Origin: an uncultured Collinsella sp.
GTDB lineage: Bacteria; Actinomycetota; Coriobacteriia; Coriobacteriales; Coriobacteriaceae
Assembly: GCA_958443615.1 (NCBI GenBank)
Contig: CAUCLI010000007.1
Coordinates: 1-64,000, forward strand
Reading direction: 5' to 3'
DNA length: 64,000 bases
The stretch's first letter is position 1. Every line of letters begins with the position of its first letter. Positions 1 through 9,900 of this stretch are shown here, piece after piece. Below the pieces are notes generated by a model. It ran no database searches and was not told the origin of the DNA. It saw only the letters and a program-made list of their open reading frames with translations. The position numbers and the translations under genes are program-made.

Positions 1-1110
1 ATCGGCGTTTGCGGAGGCTGCCCCTGGGGTGGCCTCTCCCACGAGGCGCAACTCGCGGCCAAGGAGGAGAACCTCCGCTCCGTCCTCCAGCGCATCGGCA
101 AGTTCTCGGCCGACGAGGTCGCCGGACTCATGCGCCCCATCCGCCACACGAAGGAGCCCTGGGGCTACCGCAACAAGGTCGAACTCGCGCCGATTCGCGA
201 GAACGGCAGGTTCCGCCTCGGCATGCACGGGCGCGACGCCAACCAGGTCATCAAAGTGGATGCCTGCCCGCTGTTCGAGAAGAAACACGCCAAGGCCATC
301 AAGGCCGTGACGGGAGCCCTCGGATTCCTCGGAAATTCGCGCGACCTCGAGCTCGAGCGCGTGGGCATCCGCTCCAGCCGTCGCACCGGCGCCCTCGAGA
401 TCGCGCTGTGGACCCCCACGGGCGCCTTCCCGCGCGCCCAGGTCTCGCGCGTGCTGAATGACGCCGTGCGGGCCACGAGCGTGGTGCGCGTCATGTCCAA
501 GGGAGAGAAGCGCGCGCGCCGCGTCGCCGGCGTCGAGGCGCTGGCCGGCGAGGGCTCCTGGACCGAGAAGATCGGCGAGGAGAGCATGCGCCTGTCCGCC
601 CCGTCGTTCTTCCAGGTGAACACCAAGGCGGCGGAGATCTTGATCGACCTCGTCATGGAGGCGCTCGACCCCCAACCCGACGAGTTCGGCATCGACCTGT
701 ACTGCGGCGCCGGCACCTTCACGCTGCCGCTCGCCCGCCGCTGCGACTTCGTGAGCGCCGTCGAGTCCTACGGTCCGGCTGTGCGCGACCTGCGCCGCAA
801 CCTCGATATCGCCAACATCACCAACGTCGACGTGATCGGCGGCGACGCCGTGCGCGAGTTCCCCGACGAGGACGCCGACGTACTCGTGGTAGACCCGCCG
901 CGCGCGGGCCTGGCACCCGAGGCGATTCGACTCATCGCGTCCACGAGCGCGCGCGATGTGGCCTACGTCTCGTGCGATCCCGCGACTCTCGCCCGCGACC
1001 TGCGCCGCTTCGTCGAGGAGGGCACGTTCCGTCCCGTTTGGGCGACGCCCGTCGACCTGTTCCCCCAAACCTTCCACTGCGAGACCGTCGTGAGGCTCAC
1101 CCGCGCATAG
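1..1110 (+). CDS. rlmD: 23S rRNA (uracil-5-)-methyltransferase, TrmA/RlmD family (5' end outside window)
   Basis: The frame is open from base 1, so the N-terminus (and any TRAM domain) lies outside the window. The visible part begins with CGGCPWGGL, the cysteine cluster that holds a 4Fe-4S centre in RumA/RlmD-type enzymes. The C-terminal half is a class I SAM methyltransferase: DLYCGAGTFTLPLA binds SAM, VDPPRAGL follows, and YVSCDPATLARD contains the catalytic cysteine that attacks uracil C6. The family makes 5-methyluridine in rRNA or tRNA; the iron-sulfur cysteines favour 23S rRNA as substrate. The stop is at 1108-1110. The family call is secure; the exact uridine modified cannot be read from the sequence. 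Confidence 0.9.
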   Translation: MGVCGGCPWGGLSHEAQLAAKEENLRSVLQRIGKFSADEVAGLMRPIRHTKEPWGYRNKVELAPIRENGRFRLGMHGRDANQVIKVDACPLFEKKHAKAIKAVTGALGFLGNSRDLELERVGIRSSRRTGALEIALWTPTGAFPRAQVSRVLNDAVRATSVVRVMSKGEKRARRVAGVEALAGEGSWTEKIGEESMRLSAPSFFQVNTKAAEILIDLVMEALDPQPDEFGIDLYCGAGTFTLPLARRCDFVSAVESYGPAVRDLRRNLDIANITNVDVIGGDAVREFPDEDADVLVVDPPRAGLAPEAIRLIASTSARDVAYVSCDPATLARDLRRFVEEGTFRPVWATPVDLFPQTFHCETVVRLTRA

Positions 1111-1181
1111 GACGCCGGGGGCGCCCGCCGTCCCGGTGAGCTCGGACGCGACTTGATATGGCTCGCGCCCTTACCGCCGGC

Positions 1182-1225
1182 ACGTCTCAATTTGTGCCTG
1201 TCCCCAATTGACCCAATTGAGACGT
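1182..1225. repeat. Intergenic inverted repeat with a CCTGTCCCC core
   Basis: Arms ACGTCTCAATT (1182-1192) and AATTGAGACGT (1215-1225) flank TGTGCCTGTCCCC and an inner partial copy of the right arm (CCAATTGA). The same words recur at 14781-14866, and a different word set in the same layout is at 17119-17166. It sits between the methyltransferase and the DJ-1 gene and has no T-run, so it looks like a small dispersed element rather than a terminator. Confidence 0.8.
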
Positions 1226-1302
1226 GTCGCGATTGGCCGATACGCGAGGGGGCGAATCGGGTATAACTCCGGCATCGCTGCATCCAAATGAGAGGATTTG
1301 CC

Positions 1303-1848
1303 ATGGCCGGAGTTGCCGTACTTGCCGCCGATGGGTTTGAGACCATCGAATGCCTGACCGTCGTCGATGTCCTGCGTCGCGGCGGCGTCCACACCGCCCT
1401 CGTCTCGGTCATGGACACGCGAGACGTCGTGACCTCCCAGCAGATCCCCGTCACCTGCGATGTGACCTTCGATGAGGTCGATTTCTCCGACTACGACTAC
1501 GTGGTGCTGCCCGGCGGCCTGCCCGGCGCCACCAATCTGCGCGCCGACGAGCGCGTCTGCGAGCTGGTGCGCGAGTTCGCGGCCGCCAAGCACGTCGCCG
1601 CCATCTGCGCCGCGCCGTTCATCCTGGCGGAGCTCGGCGTACTCGATGGCCACAAGGCCACGTGCTTCCCCGGCTTCGAGACGTCCTTCCCCGAGGGCGC
1701 CTTCGCGGGCGATCGCACCGTCGTGGTCGACGGCAACGTGATCACCGCCTCCGGCATGGGTCAGGCGCTGCCCTTCGCCCTCGCCATCCTGAACGACATC
1801 GCGGGCGAGGTCGCCGTCAACAAGGTCAAGGACGGCATCCAGCTGTGA
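1303..1848 (+). CDS. DJ-1/PfpI family protein (YajL-like)
   Basis: A 181-residue single-domain protein of the DJ-1/ThiJ/PfpI superfamily. It opens with VAVLAADGFETIE, where the Glu is the conserved partner of the nucleophile, and carries AAICAAPFILAELG, the nucleophile-elbow cysteine region typical of YajL. Family members are reported as chaperones, glyoxalase III or protein/nucleotide deglycases; the activity here is not determined. An in-frame ATG at 1288 exists, but GAGAGG at 1290-1295 lies at ribosome-binding distance from the ATG at 1303, so 1303 was chosen. The TGA stop overlaps the GTG start of maf, so the two are probably translationally coupled. Confidence 0.85.
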   Translation: MAGVAVLAADGFETIECLTVVDVLRRGGVHTALVSVMDTRDVVTSQQIPVTCDVTFDEVDFSDYDYVVLPGGLPGATNLRADERVCELVREFAAAKHVAAICAAPFILAELGVLDGHKATCFPGFETSFPEGAFAGDRTVVVDGNVITASGMGQALPFALAILNDIAGEVAVNKVKDGIQL

Positions 1849-2396
1849 TTCTCGCATCCCAATCCCCGCGCCGCATCGAGCTGATGCGCGAGGCCGGCTA
1901 CGACGCCCGCATAATCCCCGCCGACATCGACGAGTCCGCCCTTCCCGGCGAGGGGCCGTTCGAGTTGGTCGAACGCCTGGCTCGCGCCAAAGCCGAGGCG
2001 GTGGCGACCGGGCACGCAGAGCCCGGCGAGACCGTCGTTGCGGCCGACACCATCGTGGCGCTCGACGGCGCGCTGTTGGGCAAGCCCTCCGATGAAGCGG
2101 ATGCGAGCCGCATGCTCCACGCGCTCTCCGGCACGACCCACCAGGTCGCCACGGGCGTATGCATCGTGCGCGACGGCGGCACCGAATCCTTCGTCGACAT
2201 CACGGACGTCACCTTCTACGAGTTGCGCGACGCCGAGATCGATGCCTACATCGCCACGGGCGAGCCCATGGACAAGGCCGGCGCCTACGGCATCCAGGGC
2301 AAACACGGCCGCATGCTCGTCGAGAAGATCGACGGCGACTTCTACAACGTGGTCGGCCTTCCCATCGCGAAGGTGGTCCGCGCGTTGTCACGGTAG
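1845..2396 (+). CDS. maf: Maf-like nucleotide pyrophosphatase
   Basis: A 183-residue Maf/HAM1-superfamily protein that hydrolyses non-canonical or excess NTPs (dTTP/UTP in the YhdE type) to NMP and pyrophosphate. Seen in order: LASQSPRR near the N-terminus (phosphate-binding loop), AADTIV (catalytic Asp), LGKP, and DKAGAYGIQG, the standard Maf signature. The start is the GTG at 1845, which overlaps the upstream DJ-1 stop (GTGA) and leaves only the expected V-I-L before the SQSPRR loop. Upstream in-frame codons run through the DJ-1 gene and were rejected. Confidence 0.9.
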   Translation: MILASQSPRRIELMREAGYDARIIPADIDESALPGEGPFELVERLARAKAEAVATGHAEPGETVVAADTIVALDGALLGKPSDEADASRMLHALSGTTHQVATGVCIVRDGGTESFVDITDVTFYELRDAEIDAYIATGEPMDKAGAYGIQGKHGRMLVEKIDGDFYNVVGLPIAKVVRALSR

Positions 2397-2443
2397 CGGG
2401 ACCCCCGGGTCGCGCGGTCAAGAACAGGACGGAAGGAATCGAG

Positions 2444-3451
2444 ATGTCCACGCTCTCCCCCATCTCCATCACCGAGATCCCCGGGTTTAAGTTCGGGCAC
2501 TTCACGGACCGCGCGGGCGGCACCGGCTGCACGGCCATCGTCGCACCCGAAGGCGCCACCGGCGGCGTTGACGTCCGCGGCGCGGCCCCGGCGTCGCGCG
2601 AGACGGACCTCCTCCGCCCCGAGAACACGGTCGACAAAGTCCATGCCGTCATGCTCAGCGGCGGCTCCGCCTACGGCCTCGAGGCCGCGTCCGGCGCCGC
2701 GACCGAGCTCGAGAGGCGCGGCATCGGCCTTGACGTGGGCGTCGGGCGCGTCCCCATCGTGTGCTCCAGCTGCCTGTTCGATCTCGCCTTCGGCAATCCG
2801 CAGGCCCGCCCCACGAGCTTCGACGGTGCGATGGCGGTGCGCGAGGCCCTCACCACCCCCTCGAGCCTGCCGCTCCCCGAGGGCTGCGTGGGAGCCGGCA
2901 CCGGCGCCACCGTCGGCAAGCTCGGCGGTCCCGACCGCTGCATGAAATCCGGCCTCGGCGCACGCGCCTTCCAGCTCGGCGCGCTGCAGATGGGCGCCAT
3001 CTCCGCCGTGAACGCCGTGGGCAACGTCGTCGACCCCTCCGACCTCCATCCCATCGCCGGCATGCGCGCGACTGCAGGCGGCACCGAGATCATCGACATG
3101 GAGGAGGCCATACTCGCCATGGCCGAGCAGATCGCCATGCCGCTCGACCGCACCAACACCACGATCTCGTGCATCGTCACCAACGCCACGCTCACCAAGA
3201 CCCAGGCGACCAAGATCGCCCAGATGGCCGCCGATGCCTACGCGCACACCATCCGCCCGACCCACACCACCAACGACGGCGACACCATCTATGTGCTCGC
3301 CAGCGGATCGCTCAGTGAGGAATCGAGCTCCAAGCTCCCGTTCGACTTGCTCGGACTCGTGGCGACGCGCGCGCTCGAGGCGGCCATCGTCGCCGGGTGC
3401 ACGGAGGCGACCGCCCTGCACGGCCTTCCCGCCCATCGAGATCTCGCGTAG
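2444..3451 (+). CDS. P1 family peptidase / NylC-DmpA type Ntn hydrolase
   Basis: A 335-residue protein of peptidase family S58/P1 (DmpA, BapA, 6-aminohexanoate oligomer hydrolase). These enzymes cleave themselves to expose an N-terminal Ser/Thr nucleophile. Visible motifs are LSGGSAYGLEAA near residue 71, VPIVCSSCLFDL, GCVGAGTGATVGK, and TNTTISCIVTNA, where the N238-T239 bond matches the NylC-type autoprocessing site. A good ribosome-binding site (GGAAGGAAT) precedes ATG 2444. Likely an aminopeptidase or amidase for unusual N-terminal or cyclic amide substrates; the real substrate is unknown. It starts 47 bases after maf and may share its transcript. Confidence 0.85.
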   Translation: MSTLSPISITEIPGFKFGHFTDRAGGTGCTAIVAPEGATGGVDVRGAAPASRETDLLRPENTVDKVHAVMLSGGSAYGLEAASGAATELERRGIGLDVGVGRVPIVCSSCLFDLAFGNPQARPTSFDGAMAVREALTTPSSLPLPEGCVGAGTGATVGKLGGPDRCMKSGLGARAFQLGALQMGAISAVNAVGNVVDPSDLHPIAGMRATAGGTEIIDMEEAILAMAEQIAMPLDRTNTTISCIVTNATLTKTQATKIAQMAADAYAHTIRPTHTTNDGDTIYVLASGSLSEESSSKLPFDLLGLVATRALEAAIVAGCTEATALHGLPAHRDLA

Positions 3452-3548
3452 CCGCTCCCGGCGCGCGGTTGATGCGCCCCCATGCGACCATCCACTTGCG
3501 CTATGCTTGGGGATATAAAACAGACACCCCCGATCGCGTGAGGCCCTC

Positions 3549-5102
3549 ATGTCCGCATCCCCACATCAAATAGATTCGAGCACCGTCTCTGGAACTGATG
3601 CCGCGCCCGCAAAACGCGGCATCAGCCTTGTCGGCCTCATCGCGCTCGTCATCAGCTCGTCCATCGGATCGGGCGTCTTCGCCCTCTCCACGGACATCTC
3701 GGCAGCCGCCGCGCCCGGTCCGGCGATCATCGCCTGGATCATCACGGGCGTCGGCTTCATGGGGCTCGCCACCATCTTCGGGCGCCTCTCCATCGTCAAA
3801 CCCGAGCTCGACGGCATCGTCGCATACGCGCATGAGGGGTTCGGCCCGTTCGTGGGCTTCGTCTCCGGATGGGGCTACTGGCTCTCCATCTGGATCGGCA
3901 ACGTCGCGTTCGGCGTCATGCTCGTCACCGCCATCGGCTACTTCTATCCGCCGTTCGCGGGCGACCTCACCGTGCCCGGCGTCGTGTTCATCTCAGTCCT
4001 CAACTGGCTCATCGTGCTGCTCGTCAATCGCGGCGTCGAGGAGGCGAGCGCGCTCAACGCCGTCGTCATGGTCTGCAAGCTCGTGCCCATCTTCGCCTTC
4101 ATCGTCGCGATGGTCTTCGTCTTCAACTTCGACGTGTTCTGCGCCGACTTCTGGGGCAACGTCGCGAACAACCTGTACGGGGCGTCGCTCGCAAACATCG
4201 ACGGCACCGTGGTGGGGGCGCCCGGCCCCATCCCGCGACAGCTCGTCAACTGCTTCATGGCCATGATGTGGGTCTTCGTGGGCATGGAGGGCGTGAGCGT
4301 GCTGGGACACCGAGCCGAGCGCAAATCGGACGTGAGTCGCGCCACCATCTTGGGGTGCACCGCACTCGTGGTCATCTACATCGCGGCGTCGATTCTGCCC
4401 TACGGCTATCTCACCCGTGAGGAGCTCATGACACTCGGCTCCCCGTCCATGCCCTACATCTTCGCGCGCGTCGTGGGACCTTGGGGCGGCGCGTTCATCT
4501 CGGGCGGGCTCATCATCTCGATCTTCGGCGCATGGCTGTCCTACACCATCTTGGCGTCCGAGGCCCTGTGCGGCATGGCGCAGATGAGGCTCTTGCCCCG
4601 GATGTTCTCCCATCTCAACACGTACAGCGCCCCCACCATGTGCCTCGTGGTCACAGGAGCCATGATCCAGGTGCTGAGCATCGTGATGCTGTTCTCCGAG
4701 GAAGCCTATCAATTCGCCTACTCGCTGTGCACCGCGTCGATCGTCATCAGCTGGACGCTCGCCGCCGCCTACATGGTCAAACTGGGAATCGAGCAACGGC
4801 GGCCCGGGCGGGCGACCGCGGCGGGAAGCGGCGGGCGACGCGAGGGCGTGAGGGGCATCGACCTCGCGCTCTCCTGCTTCACCGTGGTGTTCCTCGTCGT
4901 GGCCGTGCTGGTCTCGGGCGTGGAGCAGCTGATGCTCTGCTGCATCGCCTACGTGCCCGGCATCGCGTTCTACCTCGTGGCGCGGCGCGAGCAGGGGCTA
5001 TCTGGACTCTCTGTCCGCGAGAAGATCCTCGCGGCGGCAATCATCGCCATCGCCGCGTTCATGCTCGCGGGCATCGTGCGCGACGCCCTCATCGTCGGGT
5101 GA
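3549..5102 (+). CDS. APC-superfamily amino acid antiporter (basic amino acid/polyamine, ArcD-like)
   Basis: A 517-residue integral membrane transporter with about 12-13 hydrophobic segments after a short cytoplasmic N-terminus. The first helix region SLVGLIALVISSSIGSGVF carries the GSGVF substrate loop of the APC fold, and the early GLATIFGRLS and later MGMEGVSVLGHRAERKSDV-like stretch are typical of the APA family (arginine/ornithine or lysine/cadaverine exchangers). No arginine deiminase or decarboxylase gene is adjacent, so the substrate pair is not indicated by context. A TATAAA box at 3514-3519 could be its -10. Family assignment is firm; specificity is a guess. Confidence 0.85.
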   Translation: MSASPHQIDSSTVSGTDAAPAKRGISLVGLIALVISSSIGSGVFALSTDISAAAAPGPAIIAWIITGVGFMGLATIFGRLSIVKPELDGIVAYAHEGFGPFVGFVSGWGYWLSIWIGNVAFGVMLVTAIGYFYPPFAGDLTVPGVVFISVLNWLIVLLVNRGVEEASALNAVVMVCKLVPIFAFIVAMVFVFNFDVFCADFWGNVANNLYGASLANIDGTVVGAPGPIPRQLVNCFMAMMWVFVGMEGVSVLGHRAERKSDVSRATILGCTALVVIYIAASILPYGYLTREELMTLGSPSMPYIFARVVGPWGGAFISGGLIISIFGAWLSYTILASEALCGMAQMRLLPRMFSHLNTYSAPTMCLVVTGAMIQVLSIVMLFSEEAYQFAYSLCTASIVISWTLAAAYMVKLGIEQRRPGRATAAGSGGRREGVRGIDLALSCFTVVFLVVAVLVSGVEQLMLCCIAYVPGIAFYLVARREQGLSGLSVREKILAAAIIAIAAFMLAGIVRDALIVG

Positions 5103-5236
5103 GGCACCGAGCCCGCATGTGCGTTTATGAGTCTCCGAGACGCGACCGTACGCGCAGCGCGCGAATCAGCTAGGATGAGAGCAATAGAGCGTCCCTGCTC
5201 GGCGGGGAGCGCACCGATCTCAACGGGAGGCAACCA

Positions 5237-5794
5237 ATGAGCTTTTTCTCCAACATCACCAGCATATTCCATAACACCGAGAACACCGAGACCCCCGTTT
5301 CCGCCTCGTTCGCCTCGCGCAGGGACACCGTCTACGCACCCATCTCCGGCATGCTCGTCGACCAGAAGGAAATCAATGACGAGGTCATCGCCCAGGGCCT
5401 GCTCGGCAAGGGCTACGGCATCCTGCCCGTCGGCAACGTCGTGTACGCCCCGGTCTCCGGTCGCGTCGACGTCGTGACCGTCACCAACCACGCCATCGGC
5501 ATCCTGTCCGAGACCGGCGCCAAGGTTCTCATCCACGTGGGCCTGGACACCATCGACATGGACGGCAAGGGCTTCGTCCGCTACGTCGAGGCGGGCGACA
5601 TCGTCTCCGCCGGCCAGCCCATCCTGTCCTTCGACGACGAGGCCATCAAGGCCGCAGGCCACGACGACGTCGTGACCTGCGTGGTGAGCAACCCGGCCGA
5701 GCTCGCCGAGGTCCATGCGATCGGATCCTCCAGCACCCTGCTCGGCGGACGCCCGCTCGTGAAGGTCGGCGACCCGCTGATCGTCACGAAGTAA
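5237..5794 (+). CDS. PTS glucose-type EIIA component (IIA-Glc/Crr-like)
   Basis: A 185-residue stand-alone IIA protein of the glucose superfamily, which accepts phosphate from HPr and passes it to an IIB domain. VYAPISGMLV near the N-terminus and VLIHVGLDT are the family signatures; His100 in IHVGLDT is the phosphorylated residue and His85 is the second active-site His. An N-terminal extension of about 28 residues precedes the conserved domain. It is monocistronic, with GGGAGG before ATG 5237 and a strong terminator after the stop. With no IIBC gene beside it, it probably serves a PTS permease elsewhere and may have the regulatory role of Crr. Confidence 0.9.
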   Translation: MSFFSNITSIFHNTENTETPVSASFASRRDTVYAPISGMLVDQKEINDEVIAQGLLGKGYGILPVGNVVYAPVSGRVDVVTVTNHAIGILSETGAKVLIHVGLDTIDMDGKGFVRYVEAGDIVSAGQPILSFDDEAIKAAGHDDVVTCVVSNPAELAEVHAIGSSSTLLGGRPLVKVGDPLIVTK

Positions 5795-5845
5795 CATCGA
5801 CGCGCGGCGCTGCATGCGTGCGGCGCCAAGTCATCGACCTCATCG

Positions 5846-5884
5846 GCACCCGAGCGCCTGCAATGCGCGCTCGGGTGCTTTTTC
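5846..5884 (+). terminator. Rho-independent terminator of the PTS IIA gene
   Basis: GCACCCGAGCGC pairs with GCGCTCGGGTGC across a short loop and is followed by TTTTTT. It lies 52 bases after the stop codon. Confidence 0.9.
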
Positions 5885-6001
5885 TGCGCGGAGAGCGCTC
5901 GTTGATCAACAAGCTAAGCCCCGCACCGCACAACTCCGACACCGTGCACCATGAATCGCTCGAAGTCGTACAGATTCATTAAGTGCCACGCATTTGACGA
6001 G

Positions 6002-6037
6002 GACCGTGCGGGCAACCCGTCGGCTGCCCGCACGGTC
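6002..6037 (-). terminator. Hairpin ending the DUF4430 operon
   Basis: A perfect 13-bp stem (GACCGTGCGGGCA with TGCCCGCACGGTC) with a 10-base loop lies just beyond the stop of the downstream DUF4430 gene. The following bases on the minus strand are not a T-run, so the terminator call is moderate. Confidence 0.55.
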
Positions 6038-6044
6038 GCATGAT

Positions 6045-6962
6045 CTACCCCGTGACGTAACGCCACTGAATGGTGTCGCCGTCTTTAAGCGCATAGGCGC
6101 TGCAGGCCATGTTCGGCCTCACCCCGTTGACCGCGTACATCCATCCACTGGAAGCGCCGAACTGCTTCTCGGCCAATCCCCCGATGGAACTCACGTACAC
6201 GCCGTGGATGCCGTCGCTCGAACCGATTGAGAGTCCCAGGGCGCACAGGGCGTCATAGACCGTCGCGCCCTCTTCGAAGGTGAAGCCGCCGCTTGCCGAA
6301 ACCGAGCCGTCGGCGGCGCTCGAATCAACCGAGATGGAGACGGTCACGCGCTTTGGCGCGGGCTTGTGCGAATCGCCGGATGGCGGTGCAGGTTGGCCGC
6401 CTCCGCCTTGCTGCGAGGTACCGGAGCCGCCTGGACCGGACCCATCTGAACCGGGCTTGGACCCGGCTCCCCCGGAGGTGCCGGATGAACCCGCACCCCC
6501 AGCCGTTCCCCCACCTGAGCCGCCGGACTCGCCATCCGATGAACCCGATGCGCCGCCGAAGCCCGCGTCGGCCTCCGCCCCGCCGTTCTCATCGGGGGCG
6601 GAGACATCGGCTTTGTCCCCCGCCCCATCTGAAGATCCCCCCAAGGGCTCCGCACCGGGCTCGACGCGCGCCGAGCTGCCCACGTCCTTCTCGGATGACG
6701 AACCGTCCGCTTGAGCCGAAGCGTCACCGCCCGCGGCGAAAAGCGCATGGGGGCTGAGCGCGAAATACCCAACGGACCCGAGCACGAGAATGAGGGAAAG
6801 GCTCGCGAGAAGGGCGGGCGCGCCGACACGCGCACGACGGGGACGGTGCTCCGACGCCGTCGGGGCACCGCTCGCGCCATTTACGGTAACGAGGTCGCGG
6901 ACAGTCATCTCGGGAGTGCCCAAGGCATCCCCGGTGGCCGCATCGCGTTTCTCTTCTGCCAT
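6045..6962 (-). CDS. Membrane-anchored DUF4430 (transcobalamin-like) surface protein
   Basis: A 305-residue protein with a short cytoplasmic N-terminus, one membrane helix at about residues 47-69, a Gly/Ser/Pro-rich linker (about 75-205) and a C-terminal DUF4430 domain. That domain shows GATVYDALCALGL, SSGWMYAVNGV and LKDGDTIQWRYVTG, the tryptophan and NG pattern shared with the C-terminal domain of intrinsic factor and transcobalamin. It should sit outside the membrane on a flexible stalk. The ATG at 6962 has AAGGGGA upstream, and the upstream gene ends one base before it, so the two are one operon. Because a cobalamin-type riboswitch leads that operon, a role in binding cobalamin or a corrinoid is inferred, not shown. 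Confidence 0.8.
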   Translation of the reverse strand: MAEEKRDAATGDALGTPEMTVRDLVTVNGASGAPTASEHRPRRARVGAPALLASLSLILVLGSVGYFALSPHALFAAGGDASAQADGSSSEKDVGSSARVEPGAEPLGGSSDGAGDKADVSAPDENGGAEADAGFGGASGSSDGESGGSGGGTAGGAGSSGTSGGAGSKPGSDGSGPGGSGTSQQGGGGQPAPPSGDSHKPAPKRVTVSISVDSSAADGSVSASGGFTFEEGATVYDALCALGLSIGSSDGIHGVYVSSIGGLAEKQFGASSGWMYAVNGVRPNMACSAYALKDGDTIQWRYVTG

Positions 6963-6963
6963 A

Positions 6964-9900
6964 TCACATCCCCTTACGTCGGCGGGAGACCGCCATCCAC
7001 GCGCCCGAAACGACAAGGCCGACCGCACCCGCCGCGCCCGCGGCGAAAGCGATGCGGGCCGGCAACGGCGAACCTTCCGCTACGTTGACGAGGGCGCTCC
7101 CCGCACCTGCGACAACGCCCACTTGCGCAGGCCCGCCCTCGCGCGGCTCATCGGGGGAACCCTCCCCAGGCGCAGACGAGGCGCTTCGACCGCCCTCGAC
7201 CGCTGATACGGGCTTGGCACCCGCCGCGACCGATCCGGCAGCGGGCCTCGATGCGGGGGGCACGGCGGATGCGCCGCCTCCGACGCCGGGCGTATGGGCG
7301 CCTTCAGGCTCGGGAACGCCTCCGGAGCCGGTCTGGCCGCCGAGGGAGTCATCGCCGCTGCCGGCCTGCTCGCCTCCGTTGCCGGCCTGGCCACCGCCCT
7401 GGCCGGTGTCGCCGCCCTGGCTTTCGCCGTCGCCATCACCGCCCTGGTTGCCGCCTTGGCCGCCTCCGCCGCCCTGCTCGCCGCTGTCGCCGCCGTCACC
7501 GCCGTCGCCGCCCTGAGCGGGACCATGGCCGGCGATCTTGAACAGGTGGCCGGAGTCGTTGGTGTAGTAGAGGTTGCCCTCCTCGTCGCAGATGACCGAT
7601 GCCATGCAGTACTGGATCTGCCCGGGACCGGGCTGGAACAGCACGCTTGCCTGTGCGTCGCCCAGGCGGTACACATATACGCCACCGCCCTCGTCAAAGG
7701 AAGGCGACACCTTGTTCGAGGTGAAGTAGACATAGGTCTCGCCGTCTTGCACCGAGACGAGCGGGGCGCCCTTGATCTCGCCGCGGATATCGGACCCATC
7801 GGCCTTCGTGATGCTCGCCACGACGGTCATCGAGGACAGGTCGACGACGCTGAGCACTCCGGGCGCCAGCCACATCTTGCCTTCGCCCAATCCACCCACG
7901 AACGCATAGGTGCCCACGATGGCGGGCGTGGAGGTTGAGTAGGCGGCGACCTGCACCCTGCCCACCTCGCGAACCGCACCCTCTCCATCAATCGCGAGCT
8001 TGTGCAGCACGCCGTCATTGCGCGAGACGGCATAGACGAAGCCGTCCGCCTCGACGAGGGACGTGCGGATGAAATGGTCGCTCACGTCCATGCTCGACAC
8101 CTCGCGCGAGAGGTCCGAGGTGAACACGTGGATGACCCCCGCATCGTCGCCGATGACGAAGAAGTCGCCGACGCTGACGCCGCCCGCCCAGTAATAACCG
8201 GCTCGATCGTTGCGGATGTCGCCCGCAAGGGCTCCGGTTCGCAGACTGTAGCGCTTGACGGAACCGGAGGCCGTCGACTCCCCGTCACCGAACGAATCGA
8301 AAGACGACACGTAGACGTAGCCGTCGCGCACCGTGAGCGTGCACAGGGACTGACCCTTGGAGGACGCCGGAACGACCCAGAGCGTCTCAAGAGTCTTTGC
8401 TGAGACGGCCTGCAGGCGACCGCCGGACAGCGGGATCACGATGATGCCGTCTGCGTATGCGGGGCGGCAGGTGCTGTCCATGGTGGCGCCGAGGGCGACC
8501 TCGCGCTCCACTTTGCCCGTGGCGCGATCGACGACCTGCAGGCGGGAGATGCTGTGGACGGGCCTCCATGTCACGGGGTCCTGCACCTCGGATGCGGTCA
8601 CGATGTAGACCTTGCCATCGATGATGAGGGGGTCGGAGGCATAGAGCTTGCCGCCGGCCTTAACCTCCTCGGGCGTGAGCAGGTTCTCCGCCCATGCGAG
8701 CTCGCCGTCCGCGACGGGCGTTTGGGCGCCGGTCACCGCACCCGCGCCGCCGTTGATGAAGCCGTTCCACTGGGCGTCGAGATGCGGGTGCTCGGCGTCG
8801 GGATTGACCGGCACGTCCACCTGGGGAACAACGGTCGCACCGTAGTCGAGGTAGCGCAGCTCGATGGTCATGCCGTCCTTGACCCTGCAGGTCGTGGAAG
8901 CGCCCTGCTCGCCTTGGCCGTATTCGCCGTCGATGAAGAACGCCCAGTAGCGATAGGGATCGCTGAAGTCGCTGTCGAGCGTGGTGCCGTTCGGCGCGGT
9001 GATGCTCGTGGGGCCGCCCGCGTTCAGCGCATAGGTATAGCCGGCCTCATCGAGCAGGCCCGCGAACACGTCCCAGGCCGTGGCGCCGTCCTCTGCGGAA
9101 AGCGCCACCTCCGTGAGCGGAACCCAATCACGCTGCATGCGCGTGCCGTCGTCCCCCGCCGCATCCAGTCCGATCACGCGCGCGTTCACCGTCAGCATGC
9201 GGCCGGAGTCGGGATCCTCCGCCCCGGCGGTGCCGAGGACGGTGAATATTGCACTGACGGGCTGGTCGACGAGCTTTTGGAGCCGCGCATCGCCGGGATG
9301 GGCTTTGGCCAGGGACTCGTAGGCCTTGTACGTGAGGCGCGAATCGACGCGCGTCTTGGTGTTGTATTCGGGCCGGGTGACGAGCAGGCTCTCGCTTGCG
9401 ACGACCGCCTCGCGAGAGGAGCGGAACAGGCGCCACTTCGCGGTGCCCATGGGGTCGTAACCGGGCAGGTCGACGGGCACGACACCGGCGTCATCGCGTT
9501 CGGCAGCGGTGCGGGCCCATGCGATGGAGCCGTCCGCCGCGGGAGAGGCGCTCTGGAATGGAGCGAGGTCCTTCTCCACCTGGCCGGCCGAGGCGTTGGC
9601 TCCCAACAGCGCCGCGGCGTAGCCGGCCTTCACCTGACCCATGAACGCAACGGCGGCGTCGATCTCGGCGTTCGTTACGACGGAAGGCGTGAAGGTGCCC
9701 AGGTCTCGCCTGACGGTCACGCCCTCATAGGTGAGCGAGGCGGTGATCGTCGCGAAACGGGGCTCCTCTCCCTCGAGGTTGGGCGTCACCACACCGCGAT
9801 AGCCATTGACGCGAATCGCCGCAGGGTCGCTGCTCTCGTATGCGAGCTTGTACACACGGCCGTCGACGCCGAGCGCACGGGGCGACGGCAGCTTGAGGTC

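Noticed and set aside
7390..7560. Repetitive GC-rich region that might suggest a CRISPR or DNA repeat array
   Set aside because: It encodes the Gly-rich stalk of the surface protein; periodicity comes from GG codons and there are no spacers.
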